64,000 nt of DNA from Bacteroidaceae bacterium (GCA_016291905.1 JAEEZS010000009.1:186001-250000), one strand, 5' to 3'; shown: positions 17,849 through 27,731, counted from the stretch's first letter. Notes: generated by a model not told the origin, from the letters alone. A program made the numbers and translations.

Positions 17849-19966
17849 ATGAGCAGTTCAGAATTTAAAATCGTGAAAAGAAACGGTGCGATGGTGCCGT
17901 TCTCCATTGAGAAAATCAAGAATGCTGTCCGCAAGGCTTTCCTTTCGGTCGGTACGTTTGCCACTGAGGAAGACCTCACTAACATCCTTGCGCGCGTACA
18001 TATTAGTAATGGTATGAGCGTGGAGGAAATTCAGAATCAGGTGGAGATTGCCCTGATGGCTGAAAAGTATTTCGCCGTAGCAAAGAGTTATATGCTCTAC
18101 CGCCAGCGCCATACCGAGGACCGCGAAACAGTAGAGAAGCTTAACTTCCTCACAGGCTATGTAGATGCTGCCAACGCCGCTACCGGCAGCAAGTTCGACG
18201 CTAACGCTAACGTGGAGAACAAGAACATCGCCACCCTCATCAGCGAGCTTCCCAAGCAGAGCTTTATCCGTTTGAACCGTCGTTTGCTCACAGACCGCCT
18301 GCGCGAGATGTACGGACGCGAGCTGCCCGACAAATACCTGCGACTGCTCAATCAACACTTTATCTATAAAAACGACGAAACCAGCCTTGCCAACTACTGC
18401 GCCTCCATTACCATGTATCCCTGGCTGCTGGAAGGCCTGAGGCCGCTGGGTGGCATCTCTACAGCCCCCACCAACCTCAAGTCGTTCTGCGGAGGATTCG
18501 TTAACATGGTGTTCATGGTGTCGAGCATGCTGAGCGGCGCCTGCGCCACGCCCGAGTTTCTAATGTATATGAACTACTTCATCGGTAAAGAATACGGCGA
18601 CGACTACTACCTTCATGTCGATGACGTCGTGGACCTCTCGAAGAGACAGCGCACCATCGACAACATCATCTGCGACTGCTTCCAGCAGGTGGTCTATACA
18701 CTTAACCAGCCTGCCGGCGCACGCAACTACCAGAGCGTTTTTTGGAACATCTCGTACTACGATCGCTACTACTTTGAAAGTCTTTTCGGCGAGTTCCGCT
18801 TCCCCGACGGCTCGAAGCCTCAGTGGGAGTCACTCAGCTGGCTGCAGAAGCGCTTCATGAAGTGGTTTAACAAAGAGCGCACAAAGGCCGTTCTGACATT
18901 CCCCGTGGAAACAATGGCGCTACTCAGCAAGGACGGCGATGTAATGGATGCTGAATGGGGCGACTTTACTGCCGAAATGTACTCTGAGGGACACTCCTTC
19001 TTCACCTACATCAGCGACAATGCCGATTCGCTTTCATCGTGCTGCCGCCTGCGCAATGAGATTCAGGACAACGGCTTCAGCTACACCCTCGGTGCCGGCG
19101 GTGTCAGCACTGGCTCGAAGAGTGTGCTCACTATTAACCTGAATCGCTGCATACAATATGCCGTCCGAGGCGGACTGAACTACATGGACTACTTGGAAGA
19201 AATCGTTGACCTTGTCCACAAAGTACAGTTGGGCTACAACGAGAACCTTCGTGAGCTGGACCGCAAGGGTATGCTTCCCCTCTTCACAACGGGCTACATC
19301 AATCTCTCACGTCAGTACCTCACCATCGGCGTAAATGGTCTTGTGGAAGCAGCTGAATTCCTCGGCATCACCATTAACGATAACCCTGATTACGAACGCT
19401 TCGTGCAAGATGTGCTGGGCCTCATCGAGCGCTATAACAAGAAATATCGCTCGAAGGACGTCCTCTTCAACTGCGAAATGATTCCTGCCGAGAATGTGGG
19501 TGTCAAGCACGCTAAGTGGGACCGCGAAGACGGTTACCAAGTGCCGCGCGACTGCTACAACAGCTATTTCTACATCGTCGAGGATACCACGCTGAATGTT
19601 CTTGATAAGTTCCGCCTACACGGGCGTCGCTATGTGGAGCACCTCACAGGCGGCTCAGCTTTGCATTGCAACCTAGAGAGTCATCTCTCGCAGGCACAAT
19701 ATCGTCAGTTGCTGCGCGTAGCTTCTGTCGAAGGATGCAACTACTTCACCTTCAACATCCCCAACACACTCTGCAACGACTGCGGACACATTGACAAGCG
19801 CTATCTGAAAGAGTGCCCTGTCTGCCACAGCAAAGACGTGGATTACCTTACCCGCATCATCGGCTACATGAAGCGCGTCAGCAACTTCTCCCTCCCGCGT
19901 CAGAAGGAAGCTGCTCGCCGTTACTACGCCAGCAAGGACAAAGCACCTGAGTGCGTGGAAGCTTAA
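17849..19966 (+). CDS. nrdD: Anaerobic (class III) ribonucleoside-triphosphate reductase
   Basis: 705 residues. The N-terminus (KIVKRNGAMVPFSIEKI.NAVRKAF) is an ATP-cone for allosteric control. The body has the ten-stranded barrel signatures (PTNLKSFCGGFVNMVF, SSCCRLRNEI, TINLNR, LESHLSQAQYR). The C-terminus has a four-Cys zinc site (CNDCG and CPVCH) and the glycyl radical loop TRIIGYMKRVSNFS, in which the Gly carries the radical. It makes deoxynucleotides without oxygen, in keeping with an obligate anaerobe. nrdG starts 4 bp after its stop. Confidence 0.97.
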   Translation: MSSSEFKIVKRNGAMVPFSIEKIKNAVRKAFLSVGTFATEEDLTNILARVHISNGMSVEEIQNQVEIALMAEKYFAVAKSYMLYRQRHTEDRETVEKLNFLTGYVDAANAATGSKFDANANVENKNIATLISELPKQSFIRLNRRLLTDRLREMYGRELPDKYLRLLNQHFIYKNDETSLANYCASITMYPWLLEGLRPLGGISTAPTNLKSFCGGFVNMVFMVSSMLSGACATPEFLMYMNYFIGKEYGDDYYLHVDDVVDLSKRQRTIDNIICDCFQQVVYTLNQPAGARNYQSVFWNISYYDRYYFESLFGEFRFPDGSKPQWESLSWLQKRFMKWFNKERTKAVLTFPVETMALLSKDGDVMDAEWGDFTAEMYSEGHSFFTYISDNADSLSSCCRLRNEIQDNGFSYTLGAGGVSTGSKSVLTINLNRCIQYAVRGGLNYMDYLEEIVDLVHKVQLGYNENLRELDRKGMLPLFTTGYINLSRQYLTIGVNGLVEAAEFLGITINDNPDYERFVQDVLGLIERYNKKYRSKDVLFNCEMIPAENVGVKHAKWDREDGYQVPRDCYNSYFYIVEDTTLNVLDKFRLHGRRYVEHLTGGSALHCNLESHLSQAQYRQLLRVASVEGCNYFTFNIPNTLCNDCGHIDKRYLKECPVCHSKDVDYLTRIIGYMKRVSNFSLPRQKEAARRYYASKDKAPECVEA

Positions 19967-19970
19967 GGTA

Positions 19971-20438
19971 ATGCTAAAATACGTAGACTACGACATTGTC
20001 TTCGACGAGGTTCCGGACGAAGTGGCATTGGCTGTCAGCCTTTCCCTTTGTCCGAACCGTTGCGAAGGCTGTCACAGTCCCCATCTGCGTGAGGACATCG
20101 GCGAAGAACTGACATTGGAGCGGCTCGCTTCCATCATCCGCATTTATCGTAGTGGCATTACTTGCCTCTGCCTGATGGGCGGCGATGGAGACACAAAAAC
20201 ATTGGAACTTTTGGCCCGCTCGCTCCGAACAGCCTTCCCCACCCTACGTCTTGCCTGGTATTCGGGTCGTCAGCAACTGCCAGAAGGAATGGACGTCTCT
20301 GTGTGGGACTACGTAAAACTCGGTCCCTACATTCCAACTCGCGGCTCGCTGAAAAGTCCTACCACCAACCAGCGTTTGTTCCGCGTTCTTTCTGACACCA
20401 CATTGGAAGATCTCACGTTTCGTTTCTGGAAAAAGTGA
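19971..20438 (+). CDS. nrdG: Anaerobic ribonucleotide reductase activating protein
   Basis: 155 residues, a short radical-SAM protein. CPNRCEGC is the CxxxCxxC motif for the [4Fe-4S] cluster that binds S-adenosylmethionine, and LMGGDGD is the GGE-like SAM contact. It generates the glycyl radical on NrdD. The 4 bp spacing from nrdD shows an operon. It is convergent with ubiE 19 bp away. Confidence 0.95.
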   Translation: MLKYVDYDIVFDEVPDEVALAVSLSLCPNRCEGCHSPHLREDIGEELTLERLASIIRIYRSGITCLCLMGGDGDTKTLELLARSLRTAFPTLRLAWYSGRQQLPEGMDVSVWDYVKLGPYIPTRGSLKSPTTNQRLFRVLSDTTLEDLTFRFWKK

Positions 20439-20457
20439 CGCCTTCCAAGAGACAGGT

Positions 20458-21147
20458 TCATTTCTCTGCAACGTACATCCGGCAGACACCGAATGTCAGA
20501 CTGCGAGCACGAGCCCTGGAAAAACCTGCCTCACGCAACATGGGCAAAAACACAGGTGGTTTGGGGAACTTCAAAATAGAATCAGGCAGATAGGTATATG
20601 CACTTCGGTTGCCTGTCAGGCGTGTACCGATAGCTGGGAGTATTTTCAATGCGTAGAGTTTATAACCCCAGAACAGGAAACGGTTATCTGGGTAAGAGAG
20701 TTCTAGGACAACCAGCCTTCCATTAGGCTTCAAGACGCGACACATCTCTCGCAAACCCTGCGAGAGATTCTCAAAATTGCGCACGCCGAAAGCAACACTA
20801 ACACGGTCGAAACTGGAATCGTCAAAAGCCAGCGCCTCAGCATCACCCTGCTGTAAAGTCACAGGTAGTCCTACAGCTTTCACACGCCCTACTTCAAGCA
20901 TATTCTCCGACAAATCAATACCCGTTACCTGTGACCCGGCAGCCGCCTTTTTCGCTACAGCAATAGCAAGGTCTGCCGTCCCCGTAGCAACATCCAACAT
21001 GCAAATAGGCTGCTTAGTATTGACAATCTGACGCACAGCCTTTCGTCGCCACCCCTTGTCGGCATTCAACGACGAAAGATGATTGAATCGGTCATAGCCC
21101 AAAGCTATGCTATCAAACAAGGCTCGAATTCCTTCTTTCTTTGGCAT
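20458..21147 (-). CDS. ubiE: Demethylmenaquinone methyltransferase
   Basis: 229 residues, a class I SAM methyltransferase. LFDSIALGYDRFNHLSSLNADKGWRRKAV is the typical UbiE/MenG N-terminus, MLDVATGTADLAIA is the SAM-binding loop, and VAFGVRNF and VLELSYP match the UbiE motifs. It makes the last step of menaquinone synthesis. The menA gene lies 24 bp upstream on the same strand, so the two steps that follow 1,4-dihydroxy-2-naphthoate are encoded together. Also called menG. Confidence 0.95.
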   Translation of the reverse strand: MPKKEGIRALFDSIALGYDRFNHLSSLNADKGWRRKAVRQIVNTKQPICMLDVATGTADLAIAVAKKAAAGSQVTGIDLSENMLEVGRVKAVGLPVTLQQGDAEALAFDDSSFDRVSVAFGVRNFENLSQGLREMCRVLKPNGRLVVLELSYPDNRFLFWGYKLYALKILPAIGTRLTGNRSAYTYLPDSILKFPKPPVFLPMLREAGFSRARARSLTFGVCRMYVAEK

Positions 21148-21171
21148 TATCGAAATACGCTTGTATAAATA

Positions 21172-22074
21172 CTACGCCAAAAGCATTCCCACGCCCAACA
21201 GCAGAGCGAGCAAAAAAGTGGATATGACCAACAAGGGAAGCATAGGGTCAAGATCATGTCCATGACGTTTCCAAACGCCAAAGAGATGCTTTATATATAA
21301 AGGCAATGTCAGCAGGAACAACAGATTCCATAGCGAAGTATAGCGCAAGATAACAAATACAAGCAAAGCCAGCCACCCAATTACAATTAGCGCCGTCTGA
21401 TAAATCTTCGCCCGATGTTCCCCCATCAGAAGGGGAAGAGTAACACGCGTTCCTGCATCAGACTTCATGTCGCGGATATTGTTGACATTGAGCACAGCCA
21501 CACTAAAACAACCTATGCCTACGGCAGGCAGGATAAGCAGCCACGAATCTACTTCGTGACAAGCGACATAGTAGCCCCCCAGCACAGGCACCAGCCCGAA
21601 AAAGATGAAAACAGAGATGTCACCCAGCCCACGATAGCCATATGGATTCTTGCCCAATGTATAACGCATTGCTGCCCAAATAGCACAAGCACCCAAAGCG
21701 AGAATGCAAAGAGGTTCTGTTTTCCACAGCGTACCCCAAGACAGCCACGTCATTACTGCACCCGACAAGCAACATAACCCCACTAACACCGCTATGCTCA
21801 CACGAAAATCACGCTCCGTCAATAGCCCTTCAGAAAGACTATATAGAGGGCCTTCGCGTCCCTCACCATCCGTACCTTGCAGATAGTCTCCCAGCTCGTT
21901 CGACATATTTGAGAGGATTTGTAACAACACCGTCGTCAACAACGTAAAAACAATTACTGGCCACGGCACTCGATATTGCTCACAAGCCAGCAAAACGCCA
22001 AGCACCACACCTGCCAACGACAGCGGCAGCGTACGTAGCCGCATAGAGAAAATCAACGATTTCGTCTTATTCAT
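21172..22074 (-). CDS. menA: 1,4-dihydroxy-2-naphthoate polyprenyltransferase
   Basis: 300 residues with about eight transmembrane helices. The two Asp-rich prenyl-diphosphate sites of the UbiA superfamily are present as NMSNELGDYLQGTD and NNIRDMKSDAGTR. It attaches the polyprenyl chain to DHNA in the inner membrane, the reaction before UbiE. It is cotranscribed with ubiE. Other UbiA members are possible from sequence alone, but the neighbour supports MenA. Confidence 0.93.
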   Translation of the reverse strand: MNKTKSLIFSMRLRTLPLSLAGVVLGVLLACEQYRVPWPVIVFTLLTTVLLQILSNMSNELGDYLQGTDGEGREGPLYSLSEGLLTERDFRVSIAVLVGLCCLSGAVMTWLSWGTLWKTEPLCILALGACAIWAAMRYTLGKNPYGYRGLGDISVFIFFGLVPVLGGYYVACHEVDSWLLILPAVGIGCFSVAVLNVNNIRDMKSDAGTRVTLPLLMGEHRAKIYQTALIVIGWLALLVFVILRYTSLWNLLFLLTLPLYIKHLFGVWKRHGHDLDPMLPLLVISTFLLALLLGVGMLLA

Positions 22075-22120
22075 TTATTATTCGATTAAAAAGGATTATT
22101 AATGTAGGTTTGTCTCCGTC

Positions 22121-23104
22121 TCAGTCAAGGATTCTCCATTCACCCGTAGCAAAGTCTATTTCGAAACGTTCAGCATAGTGCAACTCACACTTGCCCTCCT
22201 GAAAAGTCACAGGGAATATAATGGTCTTCGATTCGGGCAGTCCAGGATCCATCCAGCGATCGCCCACATAAAGATAAGTGGTCTGTTTCGATCCGTTCAC
22301 TGTCAGAATGGAGGCCGCCTGCGTATCGTAGCAGATGCTGTCGCCCACATTCTCCAAGGGACTCCATCCCTCCGTGAGTGAATGTGAACAAGAAAGTTTA
22401 CACTGGTTCGGGTCCCAGCCCGTGCAAGCCGACGAGAGCATATAATACATCTCACCTACCCTTGCAATAGCTGGTGCTTCGCGGCTCTGATGGGCAAAAA
22501 GGATATTGCAAGACAACGCCTCGGTATAGTCGTCCGACAAGCGGAAAAGCCCCAAATGCTGGTTTTCCTCAATTGTAGATATAAAGTATGCTTTACCGTC
22601 AGCGTCTTGAAAGACATTGCAGTCACGGCTCTTGATATTTAACGGGCGTCCTGCATGATGCAGACGATAGGGACCGTCAACCTTGTCACTTACAAATACA
22701 GCCGCCTCAGAAGCGCCATAGTTGCGCCCCTCCCAGTGGCACCATACCACATATTGTCCCGTCAATGCGCAATAGAGCAATTTCGGACGTTCAATGAAAC
22801 GTCGCTGCCCTAAGTCGGGCGTCGTCTCACCATTCTTGATGATTTTTCCAACAAAAGTCCAGTGTACCAGGTCAGGCGAGCTGTACATGTTGACATCCGG
22901 CCTCCACGAATCACTCCGGTCCTCGCCAATCATGTACCACAACCCGTTCTGATACAAGAAGCCTGCACCATGTGCCTGGACGACATTGCCATCAGTGTCT
23001 TTCCAAAGGCCTCCGTTCGTTATCACTGTCCGCCCACTTTGCCCAAGCAAATACAGAGGAGCAATACAAAGAAAAGTCAACAAAAGAATATAACCCTTTT
23101 TCAT
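22121..23104 (-). CDS. Secreted GH43-like glycosidase (exo-beta-1,3-galactanase type)
   Basis: 327 residues with a signal peptide (to about GQ at 21-22). The order of motifs VQAHGAGFLYQNGLWYMIGEDR, SRDCNVFQDADGKAYFIS, REAPAIARVGEMYYMLSSACTGWDPNQ and YDTQAAS follows the five-bladed GH43 enzymes of the galactanase-like subfamilies (24/34), not the classical xylosidases. In that group the acid is the Glu of the REAPA motif and a Gln replaces the usual base Asp; the Gln of DTQAAS could be that residue. The subfamily assignment is inference. No transporter or regulator is beside it. Confidence 0.75.
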   Translation of the reverse strand: MKKGYILLLTFLCIAPLYLLGQSGRTVITNGGLWKDTDGNVVQAHGAGFLYQNGLWYMIGEDRSDSWRPDVNMYSSPDLVHWTFVGKIIKNGETTPDLGQRRFIERPKLLYCALTGQYVVWCHWEGRNYGASEAAVFVSDKVDGPYRLHHAGRPLNIKSRDCNVFQDADGKAYFISTIEENQHLGLFRLSDDYTEALSCNILFAHQSREAPAIARVGEMYYMLSSACTGWDPNQCKLSCSHSLTEGWSPLENVGDSICYDTQAASILTVNGSKQTTYLYVGDRWMDPGLPESKTIIFPVTFQEGKCELHYAERFEIDFATGEWRILD

Positions 23105-23207
23105 AGTTTCACGTTTTTATGATTTTCGCGACAAAAATACATAGAAAAATGACAAAATGCAACAAAAAGGCACAAAGAAAAAACAGTTTTTAGGAAACGA
23201 AATGGGT

Positions 23208-23744
23208 TCAAAGGAACAGACGACACCAATTATCAAAAACAACAAGGCCGTCAGGACCAAACTTCTCAAGACTACGACGGGCTTGGGTTGGGCTTTTCTC
23301 TTCATTAAGTCGAGTTTTGGAAAAGAACTTGTCTGCAAAGCAGATTAACTGTTCTTCAATAGTAACGGGACGCATATCACGATGAGGCATTGGCCAATGA
23401 TTCTCTTCTATCTGACGAAGGGTAAGACCCGTGCCCGTATGGCGTTCACAAACGAGAGCGTGACGGGGATAGCCTTCGGCACGCAGGATGTCAGCACCAA
23501 TAATGCCATGACAGATATAAGGTTCCGTACCGAAACACTGAATGCCTGCGGCATTGGTGCGGAAGATACCTATATCGTGCAACATGGCAGCCTCCTCCAC
23601 AAAAGCAACATCGACATCCAACTCAGGATGACAAACCGCCAAAGCAAGAGCCTTGTCTGCCACACTGCGACTATGCACAAGCAAAATGTGGCGCAAGGCA
23701 TTTTCTTCGGTATAGTATTTGTTTATGATTTGCAGCGGATTCAT
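23208..23744 (-). CDS. HD-domain phosphohydrolase
   Basis: 178 residues. RHILLVHSRSVADKAL carries the first metal His and AAMLHDIGIF the HD pair, followed by HGIIGADILR and CERHTGTGLT with further His ligands, and CFADKFF with the last Asp. This is the metal-dependent phosphohydrolase fold seen in small YqeK-like and HDIG proteins. It probably acts on a nucleotide or phosphate ester in the cytoplasm; the substrate is unknown. It is 103 bp from the start of the GH43 gene and divergent from mscS. Confidence 0.82.
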   Translation of the reverse strand: MNPLQIINKYYTEENALRHILLVHSRSVADKALALAVCHPELDVDVAFVEEAAMLHDIGIFRTNAAGIQCFGTEPYICHGIIGADILRAEGYPRHALVCERHTGTGLTLRQIEENHWPMPHRDMRPVTIEEQLICFADKFFSKTRLNEEKSPTQARRSLEKFGPDGLVVFDNWCRLFL

Positions 23745-23787
23745 TAAAAAATGCGCGTTAGGAATGATGAATTAGGATTTTTAATGT

Positions 23788-23795
23788 AACTTTGC
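23788..23795 (+). promoter_or_regulatory. Possible -7 element of mscS
   Basis: TAACTTTG ends 21 bp before the mscS start codon. No TTTG lies at the right distance upstream, so it is a partial match only. Confidence 0.45.
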
Positions 23796-23816
23796 AGCCG
23801 CAAAAATAATAAGAAT

Positions 23817-24686
23817 ATGGATATTGAACAAATACTAAACTACAAAATTCTTGGCATTCGTGCTGGCGACCCGCTCATTTTCGCCTTAAAAGTTTTCCTC
23901 ATTGTCATTGTTGCCAAAATTGTGCTCACGGTCATTGGCAAACTCTTTAGGAAGTCGGAAAAAAATCCGCGTAGTGTCATGGACACTACGACGCGCAAGT
24001 ACTTCGAACGTATCATTAAGTTCATCATTTACATTATTGCCATCACCTCCATCCTCTATCTCATTCCGGGCATGGAAAAGGTAGGAAGTTCCATCCTGAC
24101 CAGTGCAGGCATTATGGCTGCAGCAGTAGGTCTTGCAGCACAAGACGCCCTTTCCAACTTCATTGGCGGACTATTCATCGTCATTAGCAAACCTTTCCGC
24201 GTAGGTGACTACATCCATGTGGAAGGTACGGTAACAGGTACAGTTAAGGAAATCACACTACGCCACACCGTCATCACCAATAACGAGAACCGCACCATCT
24301 TGGTGCCCAACAGCGTAATAAACTCCAAGACCATTATCAATAGCACGGTCATGGACTCCCGCACATGCGCTTTCGTAGAAATAAACGTCTCATATAATGA
24401 AAATCTCGACCATGCTATGGAAGTGATGCGCGATGAAATTATGCGTCACCCCCTGCTCATCGACTACCGTTCGCCAGCAGAGATTGAAGCAGGTTTGCCA
24501 TTAATTAAGACCAAGGTTATTTCTTTAGATGACTCATCCGTGAAACTTAGGGCATGGGCATGGGCATCCACGTCGGCCAATGCCTTTAACATGAAGTGCG
24601 ACCTGCTGAAGAACATCAAGGAGCGTTTCGACCACGAAGGCATCGAGATTCCGTACCCATACTTCAACCAAGTGCTGGTGAAATAA
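23817..24686 (+). CDS. mscS: Small-conductance mechanosensitive channel
   Basis: 289 residues. Three hydrophobic segments come first; the third, pore-lining one holds the Gly/Ala-rich pattern SAGIMAAAVGLAAQDALSNFIGG. The beta domain follows (FRVGDYIHVEGTVTGTVKEITLRHT, LVPNSVINSK) and then the C-terminal alpha-beta domain. It releases small solutes when membrane tension rises. It is a single gene ending at a strong terminator shared with the convergent GH3 gene. Confidence 0.93.
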   Translation: MDIEQILNYKILGIRAGDPLIFALKVFLIVIVAKIVLTVIGKLFRKSEKNPRSVMDTTTRKYFERIIKFIIYIIAITSILYLIPGMEKVGSSILTSAGIMAAAVGLAAQDALSNFIGGLFIVISKPFRVGDYIHVEGTVTGTVKEITLRHTVITNNENRTILVPNSVINSKTIINSTVMDSRTCAFVEINVSYNENLDHAMEVMRDEIMRHPLLIDYRSPAEIEAGLPLIKTKVISLDDSSVKLRAWAWASTSANAFNMKCDLLKNIKERFDHEGIEIPYPYFNQVLVK

Positions 24687-24688
24687 AG

Positions 24689-24721
24689 AAACGGCCTTGC
24701 CCCTGCGGGTAAGGCCGTTTT
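24689..24721. terminator. Bidirectional terminator between mscS and the GH3 gene
   Basis: AAACGGCCTTGCCC pairs with GGGTAAGGCCGTTT (one G-U) around a CTGC loop, with A and T runs on both sides. It starts just after the mscS stop at 24686 and ends before the GH3 stop at 24734. Confidence 0.92.
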
Positions 24722-24733
24722 CATTGAGAACGT

Positions 24734-26998
24734 TTACTTCTCCACTTTCACGTCGACATGGCGCAACTTGCGTTTATCGGACGAGGGGCCGTAGTAGATG
24801 CGGTAAGTGCCAGGTGTGCATGCAAGGCCGCCAGCGTTGTTGTCAAAGACACACAGCTCCTTGTCCGTCAGCGTGAAGGGCACCTCCACTTTGCTGTGGG
24901 CGGGAACCTCCACACGCTTGAAGCCGCGCAGCGCATAGCAGGGGCCCTCTTTCTCGCCGAGTTTCGTCACGTAGAGCTGGACCACCTCTTCGCCATCACG
25001 ATGGCTGCGGTTTTTCACGGGAATGGTCAGAGTCACACCGTTTTTCACCTGCTCCTGAGCCACCACATGCTTTTTGGAAAACCGGATGGACAGCATACCG
25101 ATCGAAAGGGAGAAGGACTTCTTCGTCCCCCCCCAGAGGGCACTTCCATATTTAAATGTACTGTAGCTGAGTCCGTGGCCGAAGGGGAACAGGGGGTGCT
25201 CTTTCGTATAGCGGTAGGTATGGCCAGCACTCATGTTGTAGTCTTCATAATCAGGCAGCTGAGCATCACTTTTGTAGAAGGTGACGGGCAGACGACCTGC
25301 AGGATTGTATTCGCCAAAGAGCACGTCGGCAATGGCAAGACCTCCATTCTGACCACCATACCACCCTTGCACAATGGCATCGCAGCTTTTCGTCTCAGGC
25401 TCCAAAGCAATTGCTGAACCAGACAGATTAACATAGACCACATGTTTTCCTGCCTTACGAAGTACTTGCAGCGTATGGCGTTGGATAGCGGGAAGCTCAA
25501 TGCTGGTTCGATCACCACCCTTAAATCCTTCGTAATCCACCCGCATCTCCTCGCCTTCCAACTGAGGCGATATTCCGCCTACATAAATGACATCGGTAAT
25601 ACCTTCGAGGGCAGCCAGCAGTTCTTCATCCGTGATAGCTGCATCTTCCACCAGCCCACTCACCTTATGATAATAGATAGCATCGGGATTGGATAGCTTT
25701 GATTGGATGCCTTCAAGAACGCTGTAAGTATGGCGAGGTGTGCCGTTGTAATTGCCCCAGTGAGCCACAGTATCTGCAGCATTGGGTCCAATGACAGCCA
25801 GTCGACGGCTACTTGAATAGCTAGTCGCATCCAAGGGCAACGTGTGGCGTTTGTTTTGCAGAAGCACAATCGTTTCGTGAGCCATACGCAACGCAAGTGC
25901 ATCGTGTGCCTCACAAGCAATGACTGATGAAGGAATCTTTGTCCACTCCACTAAGCTATCGGGATCCATCTCGCCCAACTGGAAACGGGCACGCAGCAGA
26001 CGAAACAGGGATTTATTTACCTGCTCTTCTGTCAGAAGGCCACGCTCCACAGCCTCGGGTATACGTCTATAAGTGCCTCCACAGTTGAGGTCAGTACCAT
26101 TTATGACCGCGTCTGCCGTAGCACTAGCGCCATCGGGATGAGTACGGTGGTTCTCGTAGCTCTTGGAATAAAAGTCATCAATAGCTCCACAATCACTCAC
26201 GACGACGTCGTCATACCCCCATTGATTGCGGAGGATCTGCACCAGTAGCGTGTTGCTGCCGCAGCAGGGATCGCCCTCAAAAGCATTGTAGGCACACATC
26301 ACCTCCTTCACATGCCCCTCACGCACCAGTCGTTCAAAGGCATAAAGATAAGTTTCCTTCAGGTCGCGCAGAGAGATATCCTCGGCGTTGAATGCATGGC
26401 GCTTATACTCCGGGCCACTATGTACGGCATAGTGCTTAGCACACGCGTGGAGTTTGTCATACTTGCTATCCTCAGGACCCTGCAGACCACGCACGACGGC
26501 AAGTCCCATCATAGCCGTCAGGTAGGGATCTTCGCCGTAGGTCTCTTGCCCACGTCCCCAGCGGGGGTCACGGAAGATATTGATATTAGGTGTCCAAACG
26601 GTAAGGCCCTGATACTGCCCCGAACCGCCAGACTGTTCGTATAGTGTATGCTTAGCGCGGCCTTCATCGGAGGTAGCTGTGAAGACTTGTTCTACCAATT
26701 CATCGTCAAACGATGCCGCCATACCAATAGATTGCGGGAAAACGGTGGCAAGACCCGAGCGGGCATAACCATGAAGGGCCTCGCTCCACCAGTCATAACG
26801 ACGGATACCCCATTCAGGGATAGCCGCTGAGCTGTTAACCATTAGCGAAGCCTTCTGCTCCAACGTCAGACGCGAGACAAGGTCGGCAGCCCGTTCGTCG
26901 GGCGAGAGATTGGGATCCTGATAGGGATAACGTACCTGCGACATTATACCCAAGGCGCTGCAAAGTAGCAACGAAAAAAGCAAAAATGAACGTCTCAT
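24734..26998 (-). CDS. Secreted GH3 beta-xylosidase/beta-glucosidase
   Basis: 754 residues with an N-terminal signal peptide (to about MSQ). The TIM-barrel domain has YDWWSEALHGYAR, TPNINIFRDPRWGRGQETYGEDP, ACAKHYAVHSGPE and VVVSDCGAIDDF, where the Asp is the nucleophile. The second alpha/beta domain and a C-terminal fibronectin III-like domain (HRDGEEVVQLYV) follow. The WWSEALHG motif and absence of the glucosidase-type insertion favour xylosidase-like members, but substrate is uncertain. It releases terminal sugars from oligosaccharides in the periplasm. Confidence 0.92.
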   Translation of the reverse strand: MRRSFLLFSLLLCSALGIMSQVRYPYQDPNLSPDERAADLVSRLTLEQKASLMVNSSAAIPEWGIRRYDWWSEALHGYARSGLATVFPQSIGMAASFDDELVEQVFTATSDEGRAKHTLYEQSGGSGQYQGLTVWTPNINIFRDPRWGRGQETYGEDPYLTAMMGLAVVRGLQGPEDSKYDKLHACAKHYAVHSGPEYKRHAFNAEDISLRDLKETYLYAFERLVREGHVKEVMCAYNAFEGDPCCGSNTLLVQILRNQWGYDDVVVSDCGAIDDFYSKSYENHRTHPDGASATADAVINGTDLNCGGTYRRIPEAVERGLLTEEQVNKSLFRLLRARFQLGEMDPDSLVEWTKIPSSVIACEAHDALALRMAHETIVLLQNKRHTLPLDATSYSSSRRLAVIGPNAADTVAHWGNYNGTPRHTYSVLEGIQSKLSNPDAIYYHKVSGLVEDAAITDEELLAALEGITDVIYVGGISPQLEGEEMRVDYEGFKGGDRTSIELPAIQRHTLQVLRKAGKHVVYVNLSGSAIALEPETKSCDAIVQGWYGGQNGGLAIADVLFGEYNPAGRLPVTFYKSDAQLPDYEDYNMSAGHTYRYTKEHPLFPFGHGLSYSTFKYGSALWGGTKKSFSLSIGMLSIRFSKKHVVAQEQVKNGVTLTIPVKNRSHRDGEEVVQLYVTKLGEKEGPCYALRGFKRVEVPAHSKVEVPFTLTDKELCVFDNNAGGLACTPGTYRIYYGPSSDKRKLRHVDVKVEK

Positions 26999-27041
26999 AC
27001 TATTCTGTTTTTTTATTTCTATTTCTCTCTACTTTATTAAA

Positions 27042-27731
27042 TCAATCTTTTGACTCCTCCTGAGCAGAAGGGAGGCAAAACGACAAAACACAGTCTTCGA
27101 CAATGTTGAAACTACAAAGGACATCATATTCCTGAGCGTTTGCAGAGCAGTGGGCTGTGGTTTTCAGCCAATCAAATGATGTAGGTGACATCGGCACACT
27201 CACCGTCAACTGGTTTTGGCAATCCAACAACCGGATGCCGACAGCCTTGTATAGCGCCTCCTTTGCCGTCCACAACAGCAACTCGCCATCAGGGGATGAA
27301 AAACAGGACGATTGCAGGAAAGCCTTTTCATCGGCATTGACATACCTGCTTACCACGCGCATCACCCTGTCCGTCCGTCGCTCGATGTCCACGCCCACAG
27401 CTTTCGATGGATGCCAAGCAAGGGCAGCATACCCTTTCGTATGGGAGATGCTGATTTCAAAGGAATGGTCTGTCAGCGAGGGACGTCCGTCGGCATCGTA
27501 CGAAACAACTTTATCTCCGCCCAGGCATCGAGCCACTAACATGCGGACAGCCAGCCATTCGCAACGGCGCGAAGGATTATGGAGAGTTTCAAGTCGTGTC
27601 TGCATCGTAGTAAAGGCTTCCATCGTCTGCGTCGCAGTAAGTAAGGAAATCAGTTCTTCCTCAGTCTCAACAATCTGCCAAACAGCGACGTGGACATTTG
27701 TCCCTTCGATGGTACATTCACTCCGTAGCAT
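27042..27731 (-). CDS. 4'-phosphopantetheinyl transferase superfamily protein
   Basis: 229 residues. VGVDIERRTDRV supplies the Mg-binding Asp/Glu pair and LLLWTAKEALYKAVG the WxxKEAxxK helix, both hallmarks of Sfp-type transferases. A preceding ISHTKGYAALAW segment completes the first half. It moves phosphopantetheine from CoA to a carrier protein. It overlaps the end of gldE by 14 bp and so is translationally linked to it. Whether it serves fatty-acid ACP or another carrier is unknown. Confidence 0.88.
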   Translation of the reverse strand: MLRSECTIEGTNVHVAVWQIVETEEELISLLTATQTMEAFTTMQTRLETLHNPSRRCEWLAVRMLVARCLGGDKVVSYDADGRPSLTDHSFEISISHTKGYAALAWHPSKAVGVDIERRTDRVMRVVSRYVNADEKAFLQSSCFSSPDGELLLWTAKEALYKAVGIRLLDCQNQLTVSVPMSPTSFDWLKTTAHCSANAQEYDVLCSFNIVEDCVLSFCLPSAQEESKD

